Numbered from the stretch's first letter, positions 6,520 through 15,756 are shown. The stretch: DNA of 39,838 nucleotides from Defluviibacillus sp043739385 (GCA_043739385.1 JAYUED010000115.1:1-39838), one strand, 5' to 3'. Notes: a model not told the origin generated them from the letters alone. Made by a program: numbers and translations.

Positions 6520-8793
6520 TTACTTTGCGTTGCGGCGGCGGTAGCGGCTGGCCGCGTACAACAGCGCAAGGAACAAAGCTATTGCAATCACTGGGATAGC
6601 CCACCAGAAATAACGTTTGAACCAGGGCTCTTTTACTTCTTCAAACAAACGACGATCCAAGCTGCTGCGTGAATCAAACTGCGCTACTAAGCCCTCTTGC
6701 CCAATGACTGCAAAGTTACCATTCATCAACTGAAACGGCTTGTCGTAGCGACCAACATCCTCCGCCACCGTGTGGTAAATCACACCGGGCTTGCCATCGA
6801 CATGCTCAACCGATGCCGCACCGATACGTGTCAGACCCGCAATGTCCAGTAGCTTACGGTCAGTGTCATCAGCAAGCACCAAGTGACCCTTGTCAACTAC
6901 CACTTTGCGATTTTCAGTGGGGAAAGCAATGTCCATCGCCAAGAAAGGCGCTGTCGGCTTAGCTTGTGTCTCGCCACCCACAACGATAAATTTAGATTTA
7001 GTGGGGGACACATCTGTTGCTGCACTTAGGCGTATCAATCGTGCCAAGCTGCGTGGTGCATCGGCCAAGTAGGCGTTGGGCACCAGCACATCGCCACCTT
7101 GCGACAAGCGAGAGGACATGCCTGTGAAATCATCGTCAGCATTTTCACCACCCAGAACTACATGGCTGCTGGCCAAAACAGAGACCGGGAAGGCGCCAGG
7201 GTTCTCACGGCAGCGGTCGCTCAGTAGCTGGCGAACGAAAGACACGCGAATCACATTGCGCGCACCCAGTGCGTAGCTAGGGATTACGGCCGTCAGGCGC
7301 TCACGTTTGCCTGTGGCTTCCATTTGTTTGGACGCCAACAAAACTTCGTTCATGAAAATTGAAGCGACAGGCACTGTGCCCCAGGTGCTGGGTGCAGCAG
7401 ACAAGTCCATCACTAACTCGCTAGGACGACGCTCTTTAAGTAGACCTGAACCGATCTCAAACTTAGAAATCCATTCACCATAGCCAATTACGTCAAAACT
7501 GCTTGGGGCAGCACCCAAAGCTGACAGCGATACGGCGTTAGCTTCGCCAGAAGGCACATCAGCCGCCTTGACGACCATGGCCGTGGAAGCCGCTACTTTT
7601 CGCCATTGGGTGTCAAACACATCTGCAAGCTTGATGCCCGCGTCCGCCGCTACCACAACAGTAGCACCACCTGACGTCACAGCCAGGCGAATCTCGCCAG
7701 CAGCGGTTGGGTTCGTAACGGAGTCCAAGCGTTGTACTCGCCATTGGGTAAAGCTGGCTGCAGCATCTGGTGCTTCTGCCTTGATTTGACTCTCCAAAGC
7801 ACTCAAGCCCGCTTGAACGCTGCTCACCAAATTGCGATCAGTCACAACTACATCCACATGCGCAAGACTGATTTGATTCAATGCAAACCAAGCCCCAACT
7901 TCGGCTGAATCCTTCAATACATGCTTTCCGCCCTGCGAAAGCGCCGCAAAAGCCGAAATGCGTCGTAAACCTTCTGGCACCGACAAACGACTTGTATCCA
8001 CTTCTTGACCTACAGCGGGCATCACCACGACAGAGGGACGCTTACCGGCGCGCTCCAAAGTCAGGCCGACACGCCAAGCCGTGGCATAGGCATCCGGCGC
8101 AAGTGATTTGCCCGACACCAAAATCACAGGCGCTTGCGGTATCGCTGTCCACGCGGTGGACAAATCACGAATTGCTGCTGCATCAAAGCGGTAAGTCAAA
8201 CGGCTGCTAGGCTCAATACGCAGCAAATTTCCCATGGACCGCATATCAGTACAAATAGAATCTGTAGCGCCCAAGGGGATCACGGTATTCCAAGCAACAC
8301 CAAACCGAACAAATCCTGATGGCTGTGGAGTACTGGGCACGGCAACCACTTGGCTGGCGTCGCCGCGCTCCAACGTAATCCCGCGGGCGGCAACAGCTGC
8401 ATTGTCCAAAGACAACAGCAATGTCGTACGCCCCTGATCGGCACGCATGTAACTGGCATTGAACTGAATAGCCGCATCCAGCAAGGGCACGTTGGCAGGC
8501 ACCGGCAAGTAAATGTCACGTAGGGTTTGGCCGCCCCCCATTACGACAGCTGTACTCAGTCCAACGTCTGGCAGAGACACCGAACGAGCAACCCAAGTAT
8601 TAGTGGCAAAATTTTCAAAAATTGTCGCTAAACCTGCCGACTTGGAAGGCTTAGGGGCCGATTCAGTGATCTGAGGCTCGGGCTTGGATTTGCTCTTTTT
8701 AGCAATGGCCGGTGGACTGCCTGTCGCCATTGACAGGGCCAGCACAACAGCGCAAGGCATGAGGGGCAATAAAGGTTTTTTGCGGTTGCTCAT
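6520..8793 (-). CDS. BcsB-like periplasmic polysaccharide synthase subunit
   Basis: 757 aa, close to the usual length of cellulose synthase subunit BcsB. It has an N-terminal signal peptide (hydrophobic core after MSNRKKPLL, ending near PPAIA) and a Lys/Pro-rich stretch. A long periplasmic region follows, with the beta-rich, carbohydrate-binding-like pattern of the BcsB family (around residues 65-600). A single C-terminal membrane helix (about 732-750) is followed by a basic RYRRRN tail, as in BcsB, whose tail anchor packs against the synthase. It is the first gene of the operon, and the NfrB-type synthase follows 27 nt later. AAGAA lies about 7 nt before the ATG. I infer it guides the nascent chain across the periplasm. 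A BcsB partner is not part of the E. coli nfr system, so the pairing is unusual. Confidence 0.75.
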   Translation of the reverse strand: MSNRKKPLLPLMPCAVVLALSMATGSPPAIAKKSKSKPEPQITESAPKPSKSAGLATIFENFATNTWVARSVSLPDVGLSTAVVMGGGQTLRDIYLPVPANVPLLDAAIQFNASYMRADQGRTTLLLSLDNAAVAARGITLERGDASQVVAVPSTPQPSGFVRFGVAWNTVIPLGATDSICTDMRSMGNLLRIEPSSRLTYRFDAAAIRDLSTAWTAIPQAPVILVSGKSLAPDAYATAWRVGLTLERAGKRPSVVVMPAVGQEVDTSRLSVPEGLRRISAFAALSQGGKHVLKDSAEVGAWFALNQISLAHVDVVVTDRNLVSSVQAGLSALESQIKAEAPDAAASFTQWRVQRLDSVTNPTAAGEIRLAVTSGGATVVVAADAGIKLADVFDTQWRKVAASTAMVVKAADVPSGEANAVSLSALGAAPSSFDVIGYGEWISKFEIGSGLLKERRPSELVMDLSAAPSTWGTVPVASIFMNEVLLASKQMEATGKRERLTAVIPSYALGARNVIRVSFVRQLLSDRCRENPGAFPVSVLASSHVVLGGENADDDFTGMSSRLSQGGDVLVPNAYLADAPRSLARLIRLSAATDVSPTKSKFIVVGGETQAKPTAPFLAMDIAFPTENRKVVVDKGHLVLADDTDRKLLDIAGLTRIGAASVEHVDGKPGVIYHTVAEDVGRYDKPFQLMNGNFAVIGQEGLVAQFDSRSSLDRRLFEEVKEPWFKRYFWWAIPVIAIALFLALLYAASRYRRRNAK

Positions 8794-9219
8794 TGTTTGT
8801 TCTTCACAGTGCGTTCGCCAACCAAACCATGCGCTATGCGCCTGGCTTGATCTCTAGAAATATCATCCAATCCGTGGTTTACACGGGCTGGCACTAATTC
8901 GTTACACGCCGGTGGGCGAGCGCTAAAGGGCTCCAACTTTACGTAAAAATTCCAACAATTTAGTTGTAACGATTTAGTAACAATTTTAAGAAAGTTTGAG
9001 CATCGCACCACCAAAAACTATGGTCGCTTACCTCTGAAGTGCTTGCATAGTTCACATTTGAATAAACTATCTGGAGTTTTGAGTCACACGTATTTTCGCC
9101 ATGGACAAAAAAAATTATCTACCCCGTGAAAACCCTAGATATGAACAGTAAATATCAGACATCCAAGTTACTCAGTCACCGAGCAGCATGTCGCTTGGTG
9201 CTCAGCGACAATAAAAACC
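8794..9219. other. 426-bp divergent intergenic region
   Basis: It separates the left EPS operon (minus) from selO (plus). It is AT-rich compared with its flanks, and it probably holds both promoters. An imperfect inverted repeat at 8964-8983 is listed separately. A 74-codon TTG-started frame (9014-8790, minus) overlaps the BcsB-like start by ATGA but has no recognisable features, so I do not call it. No RNA gene was recognised. Confidence 0.6.
8964..8983. promoter_or_regulatory. Candidate operator upstream of the left EPS operon
   Basis: TTGTAAC-N6-GTAACAA is an inverted repeat with one mismatch, in an AT-rich tract 171 bp upstream of the BcsB-like start. The tract also has a direct repeat of ATTTAGT beside each arm. 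The dyad shape fits a dimeric regulator, but the binding protein is unknown and a chance occurrence is possible. Confidence 0.3.
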
Positions 9220-10797
9220 ATGAATCCGATGGCCCCTAATACCCCTCCTACTAACGAAACTAGCGCCGATTTACATTGGCACAACAGTTTTTCCCACCTA
9301 CAGAACGATTTTTTTACCCGACTCACGCCCAGTAGCCTGCCAGCTCCTTATTGGGTAGGCCGCAGCGCACAGGCTGCACAGGCACTAGGGCTTAGCTCTG
9401 AATGGTTGGCGTCTGATGAGGCCTTGCAAGCATTAACGGGCAACCAGGTTTTACCTGGCAGCGAACCCGTGGCCAGCGTCTACAGCGGTCACCAGTTTGG
9501 AGTGTGGGCAGGTCAATTGGGGGATGGTCGAGCTATTTTGTTAGGCGAAATACAAACTTCAAAACACGGCAACAGCACGCAAGAAATTCAACTTAAAGGT
9601 GCAGGTCGCACACCCTACTCAAGAGGGGGCGATGGCCGCGCGGTGCTGCGCTCCAGCGTCCGCGAATTTCTGTGTAGCGAAGCCATGCACGGCTTGGGGA
9701 TTCCCACCACGCGTGCCTTGTGCGTGACAGGTTCTGATGCCGTGGTGCGGCGCGAAGCGCTAGAGACGGCCGCCGTCGTGACCCGCAGTGCGCCCAGCTT
9801 CATCCGCTTTGGCCATTTTGAACACTTCTCCCACAGCGACCAGCATTCCGAACTCAAAATCCTGGCGGATTATGTAATCGACCGGCACTACCCTGCCTGC
9901 CGAGACAGTACCGCATTCAATGGCAATCCCTACGCGGCATTCTTGGAAGCCGTGAGTGAGCGGACTGCCCACATGGTGGCCCAATGGCAGGCTGTAGGTT
10001 TTTGCCATGGGGTGATGAACACCGACAATATGAGTATTTTGGGCCTCACCATTGACTATGGCCCGTTTCAATTTCTTGACGGTTTTAATCCCGCCCATAT
10101 CTGCAACCACAGTGACACCCAAGGTCGTTATGCCTATAACAAGCAGCCAAATGTCGCTTACTGGAATTTATTCTGCCTAGGTCAAGCACTGCTACCGCTT
10201 ATCAGCAGCACTGAAGGCGACCAGGAACTGACGCTGGCAGCCTTGGAGTCCTATAAAACGGTATTTCCTACTGCCATGGAGGCCTGTATGCGGGCCAAGC
10301 TGGGGTTGATCTCATCAGTCAGTTTGACATCCGGCGCAGCGCAGCACCCCCAGCAGGGGGTACGGGCGCTTATCGAATCCATCCTGCAACTGCTTTCTGC
10401 AACCCGCGTGGACTACACAATTTTCTGGCGACGTTTGTCGAATTACGTAGCCCAGCAGGCACGCTCTCCCGCAAACGTAGCGAACGCTGAACCTCTGCGT
10501 GACCTGTTCCTTGATCGCTCAGCTTTCGATGCATGGTTGCTGCAATATTCAGAGCATTTAGCTATGATGGATACTGCACAAGTGGCTAATTTAATGCTAC
10601 GAACCAATCCCAAATTTGTTTTACGAAACCACTTGGGAGAACAGGCAATCCGAGCCGCCAAAGTGAAAGACTTTTCTGAGGTTGACCGCTTGCGCCAGCT
10701 GCTTGAATCTCCCCATGACGAGCACCCTGGTTTCGAACCTTATGCCGATTTTCCACCCGATTGGGCATCAGGCATTGAAATCAGCTGTTCGTCCTAA
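9220..10797 (+). CDS. selO: Protein adenylyltransferase SelO (YdiU/UPF0061)
   Basis: 525 aa, slightly longer than the typical ~480-490 because of an N-terminal extension. SelO is a pseudokinase-fold enzyme that transfers AMP from ATP to Ser/Thr/Tyr of target proteins and has been linked to redox stress. Visible family motifs are YSGHQFGVWAGQLGDGRA, the LKGAGRTPYSRGGDGRAVLR region (basic, nucleotide-binding), FCHGVMNTDNMSILG (catalytic and metal-binding Asn/Asp), and DYGPF, the DFG-equivalent. msrB follows 36 nt downstream, which fits a shared role in oxidative stress. There is no strong Shine-Dalgarno at the chosen ATG; a second ATG four codons in (MAPN) is an alternative. Confidence 0.95.
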   Translation: MNPMAPNTPPTNETSADLHWHNSFSHLQNDFFTRLTPSSLPAPYWVGRSAQAAQALGLSSEWLASDEALQALTGNQVLPGSEPVASVYSGHQFGVWAGQLGDGRAILLGEIQTSKHGNSTQEIQLKGAGRTPYSRGGDGRAVLRSSVREFLCSEAMHGLGIPTTRALCVTGSDAVVRREALETAAVVTRSAPSFIRFGHFEHFSHSDQHSELKILADYVIDRHYPACRDSTAFNGNPYAAFLEAVSERTAHMVAQWQAVGFCHGVMNTDNMSILGLTIDYGPFQFLDGFNPAHICNHSDTQGRYAYNKQPNVAYWNLFCLGQALLPLISSTEGDQELTLAALESYKTVFPTAMEACMRAKLGLISSVSLTSGAAQHPQQGVRALIESILQLLSATRVDYTIFWRRLSNYVAQQARSPANVANAEPLRDLFLDRSAFDAWLLQYSEHLAMMDTAQVANLMLRTNPKFVLRNHLGEQAIRAAKVKDFSEVDRLRQLLESPHDEHPGFEPYADFPPDWASGIEISCSS

Positions 10798-10833
10798 ACC
10801 TTATGGACATCTGTTGATACCCCTGGAGAAATA

Positions 10834-11247
10834 ATGACCACCAAAATACAAAAAACTGATGCCGAATGGAAAGCACTGCTAGCACAAAAATCTGCTGAAC
10901 CGCATGCGTTTGAAGTCACCCGCCATGCATCTACCGAGCGTGCTTTCACCGGAAAATACGCTGACAACTTCAAATCAGGAACTTACACCTGCATTTGCTG
11001 CGATAAGCCACTTTTTGTATCGGACACCAAGTTCGACGCTGGTTGTGGTTGGCCCAGCTTTGACCAAGCAGTTGACGCTACAGCCGTTGCCACAAAAACA
11101 GACCGTGCGCATGGCATGGTGCGTACTGAGGCTCTCTGCGCTGATTGCGGTGCACACCTTGGTCATGTTTTTGAAGATGGCCCGACCGACACTGGCTTAC
11201 GCTACTGCATGAACTCCGCCTCTTTAGCTTTTAAAGCTGCACCATGA
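10834..11247 (+). CDS. msrB: Peptide-methionine (R)-S-oxide reductase MsrB
   Basis: 137 aa. It reduces methionine-R-sulfoxide in proteins, with thioredoxin as the usual electron donor. Zinc ligands are C53/C56 and C102/C105. The GCGWPSF motif (about 70-76) and catalytic C125 in RYCMNS are all present. GGAG lies about 7 nt before the ATG. Its last codons overlap the start of yciB (11244), suggesting translational coupling. It sits in the order selO-msrB-yciB-bolA-ppiC; the msrB-to-ppiC part is common in Comamonadaceae. It appears to be a cytoplasmic form, since no signal peptide is visible. Confidence 0.97.
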   Translation: MTTKIQKTDAEWKALLAQKSAEPHAFEVTRHASTERAFTGKYADNFKSGTYTCICCDKPLFVSDTKFDAGCGWPSFDQAVDATAVATKTDRAHGMVRTEALCADCGAHLGHVFEDGPTDTGLRYCMNSASLAFKAAP

Positions 11248-11897
11248 AAATATTGTTTGATTTCTTGCCTATTGCGCTGTTTTTCGGCATGTTCAAGTAC
11301 GCCGAAGGTCACAAAGACTGGGCTGCAGCCGTGGGCACTGACTTATTTGGTTTTTTAGTCTCGGGTGGCGTAGTCGGAACAGCAGAAGCACCAGTGCTGC
11401 TTTCCACCGTCGTCGTGATCGCAGCCACACTGGCACAAATCCTGTGGTTAGTAGCCAAGGGCAAAAAGATTGAACCCATGCTGTGGATCAGCTTGGTACT
11501 GGTCATTGGCTTAGGGGGCGCCACCATCTATTTTCACAATGAAAATTTCATCAAATGGAAGCCGACGGCCCTGTATTGGGCCATGGGCAGCGGCTTGCTT
11601 GTTGGTCAATTATTTTTGAAAAAGAATTTCATCAAAACTCTGATGGGCGCGCAAATGACGCTACCTGACAGCATATGGTCAGTACTGTGCTGGAGCTGGA
11701 CAGGCTTCTTCGCCGTAATGGGATGTATCAACCTGTGGGTCGCTTTCAACTTCAGCACCGACACTTGGGTCAACTTCAAACTGTTTGGTGGCATGGGTCT
11801 GATGCTGGTCTTTGTACTGGCGCAAGCCGCCTACCTTAGCAAATACATCAAGGCGGAGAATGATCTCCAGCCTACGTCGACAAAGATCAAACCATGA
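11244..11897 (+). CDS. yciB: Inner-membrane septation protein YciB (IspZ/A family)
   Basis: 217 aa. YciB proteins are polytopic inner-membrane proteins connected to cell-envelope synthesis and division. The N-terminus MKILFDFLPIALFFGMFKYA and the FIKWKPTALYW and KNFIKTLMG segments are typical. Five to six hydrophobic segments can be seen. Start and stop overlap both neighbours by 4 nt (msrB upstream, bolA downstream), so this is a tightly coupled operon. Confidence 0.94.
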   Translation: MKILFDFLPIALFFGMFKYAEGHKDWAAAVGTDLFGFLVSGGVVGTAEAPVLLSTVVVIAATLAQILWLVAKGKKIEPMLWISLVLVIGLGGATIYFHNENFIKWKPTALYWAMGSGLLVGQLFLKKNFIKTLMGAQMTLPDSIWSVLCWSWTGFFAVMGCINLWVAFNFSTDTWVNFKLFGGMGLMLVFVLAQAAYLSKYIKAENDLQPTSTKIKP

Positions 11898-12154
11898 CCG
11901 CCACTGCAGCCCAACTCGAACAGCGTCTGCAGGAACGCTTGGAGCCCACCACGCTCCAAGTGATTGATGAAAGCGCTGACCATGCAGGCCACATGGGTGA
12001 CAACGGCGAAGGCTTTGGTTCGCACTTTCGTGTGCGCATTGCCGCCCCATCGTTCACGGGTAAAACCCGCGTTGCCAAGCACCGCCTTGTGTATGATGCG
12101 CTGCAAGATTTTCTAGACCAGGGCGTTCACGCGCTGGCCATCGAACTTATCTGA
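11894..12154 (+). CDS. BolA family protein
   Basis: 86 aa, normal for the family. It carries the pattern of an N-terminal helix, the HxGHMG-type segment (DHAGHMGD), GSHFRVRI, and a C-terminal helix with KHRLVYDAL and HALAIELI. BolA-type proteins work with monothiol glutaredoxins in Fe-S handling or act as regulators. The start overlaps the end of yciB by 4 nt. I do not assign BolA versus IbaG. Confidence 0.9.
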   Translation: MTATAAQLEQRLQERLEPTTLQVIDESADHAGHMGDNGEGFGSHFRVRIAAPSFTGKTRVAKHRLVYDALQDFLDQGVHALAIELI

Positions 12155-12239
12155 ATTCCCCCCAGTCATAGTGACTGCCGCTGCCTTAATACTGTAGCGA
12201 TCTCTCTTCCAATGCTCCAAGACAATCAGGATTAACGTC

Positions 12240-13025
12240 ATGAAAAAGCAGCTTATTTCTACGCTGGTTAGCGCCACCTTGCTCGGTGTTGTCAGCCTGT
12301 CAGCTCTAGCGCAAAACGTTGCTATCGTGAACGGCAAGGCCGTTCCTTTATCTCGTGTTGAAGTGCTGGCCCAACAGGTTGCCCGTTCGGGCCGTCCTGT
12401 CACACCTGAAATGCAAGGTCAAATCAAAGACGAAGCGATCGCCCGTGAAGTCTTCATGCAAGAAGCCCAAAAGCGTGGCTTGGACGCTACTGACGACTTT
12501 AAAAATCAGATCGAGTTGGCCAAGCAAACCATTTTGATTCGCGAGCTCTTTGCCGACTTCCAAAAAACCGATCCGGTCACCGATGCTGATATCAAGGCTG
12601 AATACGACAAGTTTGCAGCATCTAACGGTGGCAAAGAATACCGTGCGAGCCACATCCTGGTTGATAAAGAAGATGAAGCAAAATCCATCATCGCCAGCCT
12701 GAAAAAAGGTGGCAAGTTTGACGAAATTGCCAAGAAACAATCCAAAGATCCAGGCTCTGGAAGCAAGGGCGGCGACTTGGATTGGGCCAATGCCAACAGC
12801 TACGTCAAAGAATTCTCTGATGCCATGAGCAAGCTGAACAAAGGCCAAACCACCGACACCCCTGTAAAAAGCCAGTTCGGGTACCACATCATCCGCTTGG
12901 TCGACGTGCGCGATGCCCAACTGCCTAAATTTGACGATGTGAAGCCACAAATTACCCAGCAGCTGCAACAGCAAAAGTTGGCAAAATTCCAAGAAGACCT
13001 GCGCGCTAAAGCGAAGATCGAATAA
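12240..13025 (+). CDS. Periplasmic parvulin-type peptidyl-prolyl cis-trans isomerase
   Basis: 261 aa. A signal peptide (MKKQLISTLVSATLL... ending LSALAQ) targets it to the periplasm. A SurA/PrsA-like N-terminal helical region covers about residues 25-125. The parvulin domain is about 131-227, with RASHILV, GKFDEIAKKQS, GGDLDW and QFGYHIIRL. A Gln/Lys-rich helix ends the protein. It probably helps fold outer-membrane or exported proteins. AGGA precedes the ATG by about 10 nt. An 85-bp gap after bolA may carry its own promoter. A strong terminator follows. Confidence 0.93.
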   Translation: MKKQLISTLVSATLLGVVSLSALAQNVAIVNGKAVPLSRVEVLAQQVARSGRPVTPEMQGQIKDEAIAREVFMQEAQKRGLDATDDFKNQIELAKQTILIRELFADFQKTDPVTDADIKAEYDKFAASNGGKEYRASHILVDKEDEAKSIIASLKKGGKFDEIAKKQSKDPGSGSKGGDLDWANANSYVKEFSDAMSKLNKGQTTDTPVKSQFGYHIIRLVDVRDAQLPKFDDVKPQITQQLQQQKLAKFQEDLRAKAKIE

Positions 13026-13071
13026 AGAGTTGAGCCGCTAGAGCCTCTTTGCTGAGGCCCAGTACAGCCCC

Positions 13072-13100
13072 AAAAGCGCAGATACTCTCTGCGCTTTTTT
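13072..13100. terminator. Rho-independent terminator, probably bidirectional
   Basis: AAAAGCGCAGA and TCTGCGCTTTTTT form a stem of about 10 bp with a short loop, followed by a T-run. Read on the minus strand it also ends in TTTT. It lies between the convergent PPIase and DUF1624 genes. Confidence 0.9.
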
Positions 13101-13105
13101 ACTTT

Positions 13106-13840
13106 TTACGCCCTAAACATGCTGACCAGCGATAACAACCCCAGCAGTACAGGTTGATGCAGCATGTAAAAGCTCAAGCTCCAGCGTCCTAAGCAGCTCA
13201 AACCAGCCTGGCTTGGCGCATGGGACACCACTTTGGGTCGATGTTGCAGCAACCATGTTCCTGCCGCCATACCCCACCACATCACCCCTAACCACGGCAG
13301 CACGGGCACATAGTCTTCCGTCCGTGGTTTTTGACCGATGAGCCCCAGCCAATTGAACGCTCTGTCATTGAGGAAACTCAGGCTTATGCTCTCTCCATGG
13401 ACGTAGACGGCTATAAACTTCATAGCGATAGCCATAGCGCCAAGAAACCACAACCAGCGGCCCCAGCCCGCAGTCAACCGCACTATAACCAGCATCACTG
13501 CAATGCCATGCAGTACGCCAAAGTAGATATAACTTTGTGGAAACATCCACATTGAACCGGCGGTGACCAGCAGCGCGCACAGCACGACCTGCCCCCAACG
13601 CCGCCAAAACCGTGGCCAAGTCTGCCCTTGCTGAACGGCGACCGCCTGCCCTAGGCCAGCACAAAAGAGAAACAAGCTAACGATGGCGGTACGCTGCCAA
13701 ATCCAGACTGGGTCAGACAAAAAGTTTTGATGGATCCACCCCTCATGGTTCAGGTCGAAACAGAAGTGGAAAACAGCCATCCATAAGATAGCAACACCAC
13801 GCAGGGTGTCAATGGCGTCAAAGCGTTGTGCAGCAGGCAT
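13106..13840 (-). CDS. DUF1624 / heparan-alpha-glucosaminide N-acetyltransferase-like membrane protein
   Basis: 244 aa with six or seven hydrophobic segments. The N-terminus RFDAIDTLRGVAILWMAVFH is characteristic of the HGSNAT_cat/DUF1624 family. A PQSYIYFGVLHGIAV segment (catalytic His region of the family) and a YMLHQPVLL C-terminal segment follow. Members are predicted membrane acyltransferases, but bacterial substrates are largely unknown. It is not adjacent to either EPS locus, so a link to polysaccharide acetylation is only speculative. It converges on the PPIase gene with a shared terminator. Confidence 0.85.
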   Translation of the reverse strand: MPAAQRFDAIDTLRGVAILWMAVFHFCFDLNHEGWIHQNFLSDPVWIWQRTAIVSLFLFCAGLGQAVAVQQGQTWPRFWRRWGQVVLCALLVTAGSMWMFPQSYIYFGVLHGIAVMLVIVRLTAGWGRWLWFLGAMAIAMKFIAVYVHGESISLSFLNDRAFNWLGLIGQKPRTEDYVPVLPWLGVMWWGMAAGTWLLQHRPKVVSHAPSQAGLSCLGRWSLSFYMLHQPVLLGLLSLVSMFRA

Positions 13841-13852
13841 GACCGTAGTTTA

Positions 13853-13879
13853 GAGGCAACAAATAAATGCACTTGCCTC
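13853..13879. promoter_or_regulatory. Inverted repeat upstream of the DUF1624 gene
   Basis: GAGGCAA-N13-TTGCCTC is a perfect 7-bp dyad 13 bp upstream of the minus-strand ATG (13840). It could be an operator or a 5'UTR hairpin; no binding protein can be named. Confidence 0.3.
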
Positions 13880-14037
13880 AATGAAGTTGGCGTCAAGGTA
13901 ATGCAAACTCACTACTCATTCACCGTAAAAAATTCTCCGGTAGAAACCCACGCTGCGAATTTTCGCTGTGAGGCAAGGATATTGGCAGAAAAAATACGGT
14001 CACTCTACTTTTACAAACCACCCACAGAAAAACCACA

Positions 14038-15660
14038 ATGCAATTTAGGTATCTACTTACCGCTGTCACTGCGGTCTCATTACTTGCGTCTTGTGGTGGC
14101 GGCAGCCCATCTATCAATCTTGGTACGGTAAGCAACAGCGTTAGCCCTTCGCGTGGTTCCTTGCTGCAAAGCCCACCACCACGACTCACATCACTGACAG
14201 CGGCTAACTTAACCGCCAGCCTCAATTCCAGTGCCGCAGGTCAAGGTTTGCTGGCAGTGGCAGGCACACCCACTTGTGGCGTAGATGTCCGATACATCAA
14301 ATATGGCACTGTGGGTGGTGCCGGTGAAGCCACTAACGCCTCAGGTGTGCTGATGACGCCTACGGGTTCATCCAATTGCACTGGGGCACGCCCTGTGGTT
14401 CTCTACGCCCACGGTACATCGCTGGCCAAGAGCTTCAACCTTGCCAACCTGAGCGATATTACCAATGACGCATACGGTGAGTCCATTTTGATTGCGGCAA
14501 CATTTGCCGCCCAAGGTTTCATTGTGGTAGCGCCCAACTATGCAGGCTACGACAGCTCCACCCTTAGCTACACCCCTTATCTGAATGCGGACCAGTCATC
14601 TAAAGAGATGATGGACGCACTGAGCGCCGCTCGTAAAGCCCTGCCCAATCTGCTGCAACCCGTACAAGACAGCGGCAAGCTGTTCATTACCGGCTACTCA
14701 CAAGGTGGCCACGTGGCCATGGCCACGCACAAAGCGATGCAGGCCGCTGGCCAAACAGTCACCGCCAGCGCACCGCTGTCCGGCCCGTATGCCCTCGCCG
14801 CCTTTGGCGACGCCATTTTTTACGGGAACGTCAACTTGGGTGCCACCGTTTTTGCACCGTTGCAATTGAACAGCTACCAAAAAGCTTACGGCAATTTGTA
14901 CACCAAGTTGACCGACATTTACGAGCCAGCCTACGCCACCGGCATTGACACTTTGCTGCCAACCAACACGCCTTACACCACACTACTTGCCCAGGGTAAG
15001 CTGCCTCAAACCGCCCTGTTCAGCAGCAGCGCACCTACGGCACCGGCAGGTGCTCAAGCATCGCTGCAACCCACGCTTAACGCCATCACCCCGCCAACGA
15101 CACCCGCTTCGCTAGCACCATTGTTTGCACTGGGATTTGGGGCCAGTAACCTGATTACAAATAAAGCCCGCTTGAGCTACCTGCTGGACGCCATCGCCAA
15201 CCCTGATGGTGCCGTACCCACTGTTACCACTGGCGCACAAGCGACGGCCCCAAAGTACCCCTTCAGAATGGCGCTTAAAACAAACGATTTGCGCAACTGG
15301 ACGCCTACTCGTCCCGTATTGTTGTGCGGCGGCAGTGGTGACCCTACAGTGTTTTTCAACGTCAACACCCAGCTGATGCAGAGCTTCTGGACGGCTCCCT
15401 CACCAGCAGCACCCGCTGCAGGTTTACTGCAAGTACTCAACGTGGATTCAACACCGACCAGCGCCAACGATCCGTTTGCAGCAGCTAAAGTTGGCTTCAA
15501 TCAAGCTGTCACCAGTACCGCTGCAGCCGCTGTAAGCGCTGGCGCTCTAGACGGTGGTAACGCCGCCGTCACCCAGGCTTACCATGACTCATTGGTGGCC
15601 CCGTTCTGCACTGTGGCGGCCCGAGGCTTCTTCCAGCAAGTGCTAGCGGCTGGAATCTGA
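14038..15660 (+). CDS. Secreted/lipoprotein alpha/beta hydrolase (lipase-like)
   Basis: 540 aa. A type II signal peptide ends at the lipobox LLAS-C19, so it is probably a lipoprotein. A Ser/Gly-rich linker is followed by an alpha/beta-hydrolase fold: VVLYAHGT (about 120-127, oxyanion region), PNYAGYD, and the nucleophile elbow GYSQGG with Ser221. Pro/Ala-rich loops near residues 335-365 suggest an insertion in the cap region. The LLCGGSGDPTVFF segment (about 426-438) holds a likely catalytic Asp. The fold resembles secretory lipases and tannase/feruloyl-esterase-type enzymes; the substrate is unknown. It is flanked by terminators and is probably a single-gene unit. Confidence 0.85.
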   Translation: MQFRYLLTAVTAVSLLASCGGGSPSINLGTVSNSVSPSRGSLLQSPPPRLTSLTAANLTASLNSSAAGQGLLAVAGTPTCGVDVRYIKYGTVGGAGEATNASGVLMTPTGSSNCTGARPVVLYAHGTSLAKSFNLANLSDITNDAYGESILIAATFAAQGFIVVAPNYAGYDSSTLSYTPYLNADQSSKEMMDALSAARKALPNLLQPVQDSGKLFITGYSQGGHVAMATHKAMQAAGQTVTASAPLSGPYALAAFGDAIFYGNVNLGATVFAPLQLNSYQKAYGNLYTKLTDIYEPAYATGIDTLLPTNTPYTTLLAQGKLPQTALFSSSAPTAPAGAQASLQPTLNAITPPTTPASLAPLFALGFGASNLITNKARLSYLLDAIANPDGAVPTVTTGAQATAPKYPFRMALKTNDLRNWTPTRPVLLCGGSGDPTVFFNVNTQLMQSFWTAPSPAAPAAGLLQVLNVDSTPTSANDPFAAAKVGFNQAVTSTAAAAVSAGALDGGNAAVTQAYHDSLVAPFCTVAARGFFQQVLAAGI

Positions 15661-15756
15661 ATTGCCAACTACAAGTTTTTGGACAAATCCAGTGCGTAGC
15701 ATCCATTCCTGGGCGTGAGTCTGAACTACACCAAGTTTTAACGACCCAGCTAAGCA

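Noticed and set aside
8790..9014. 74-codon TTG-started frame overlapping the BcsB-like start by ATGA
   Set aside because: No Shine-Dalgarno, no signal or domain. The ATGA overlap is easily coincidental. It would need conservation to be believed.
12348..12992. 214-codon minus-strand frame opposite the PPIase gene
   Set aside because: The plus strand encodes a complete parvulin with a signal peptide. The antisense frame has no family features.
13106..13840. DUF1624 protein as the missing acetyl donor for the EPS loci
   Set aside because: It is of a different family from AlgI, is over 4 kb from either locus, and has its own terminator; nothing in the sequence links it to EPS.
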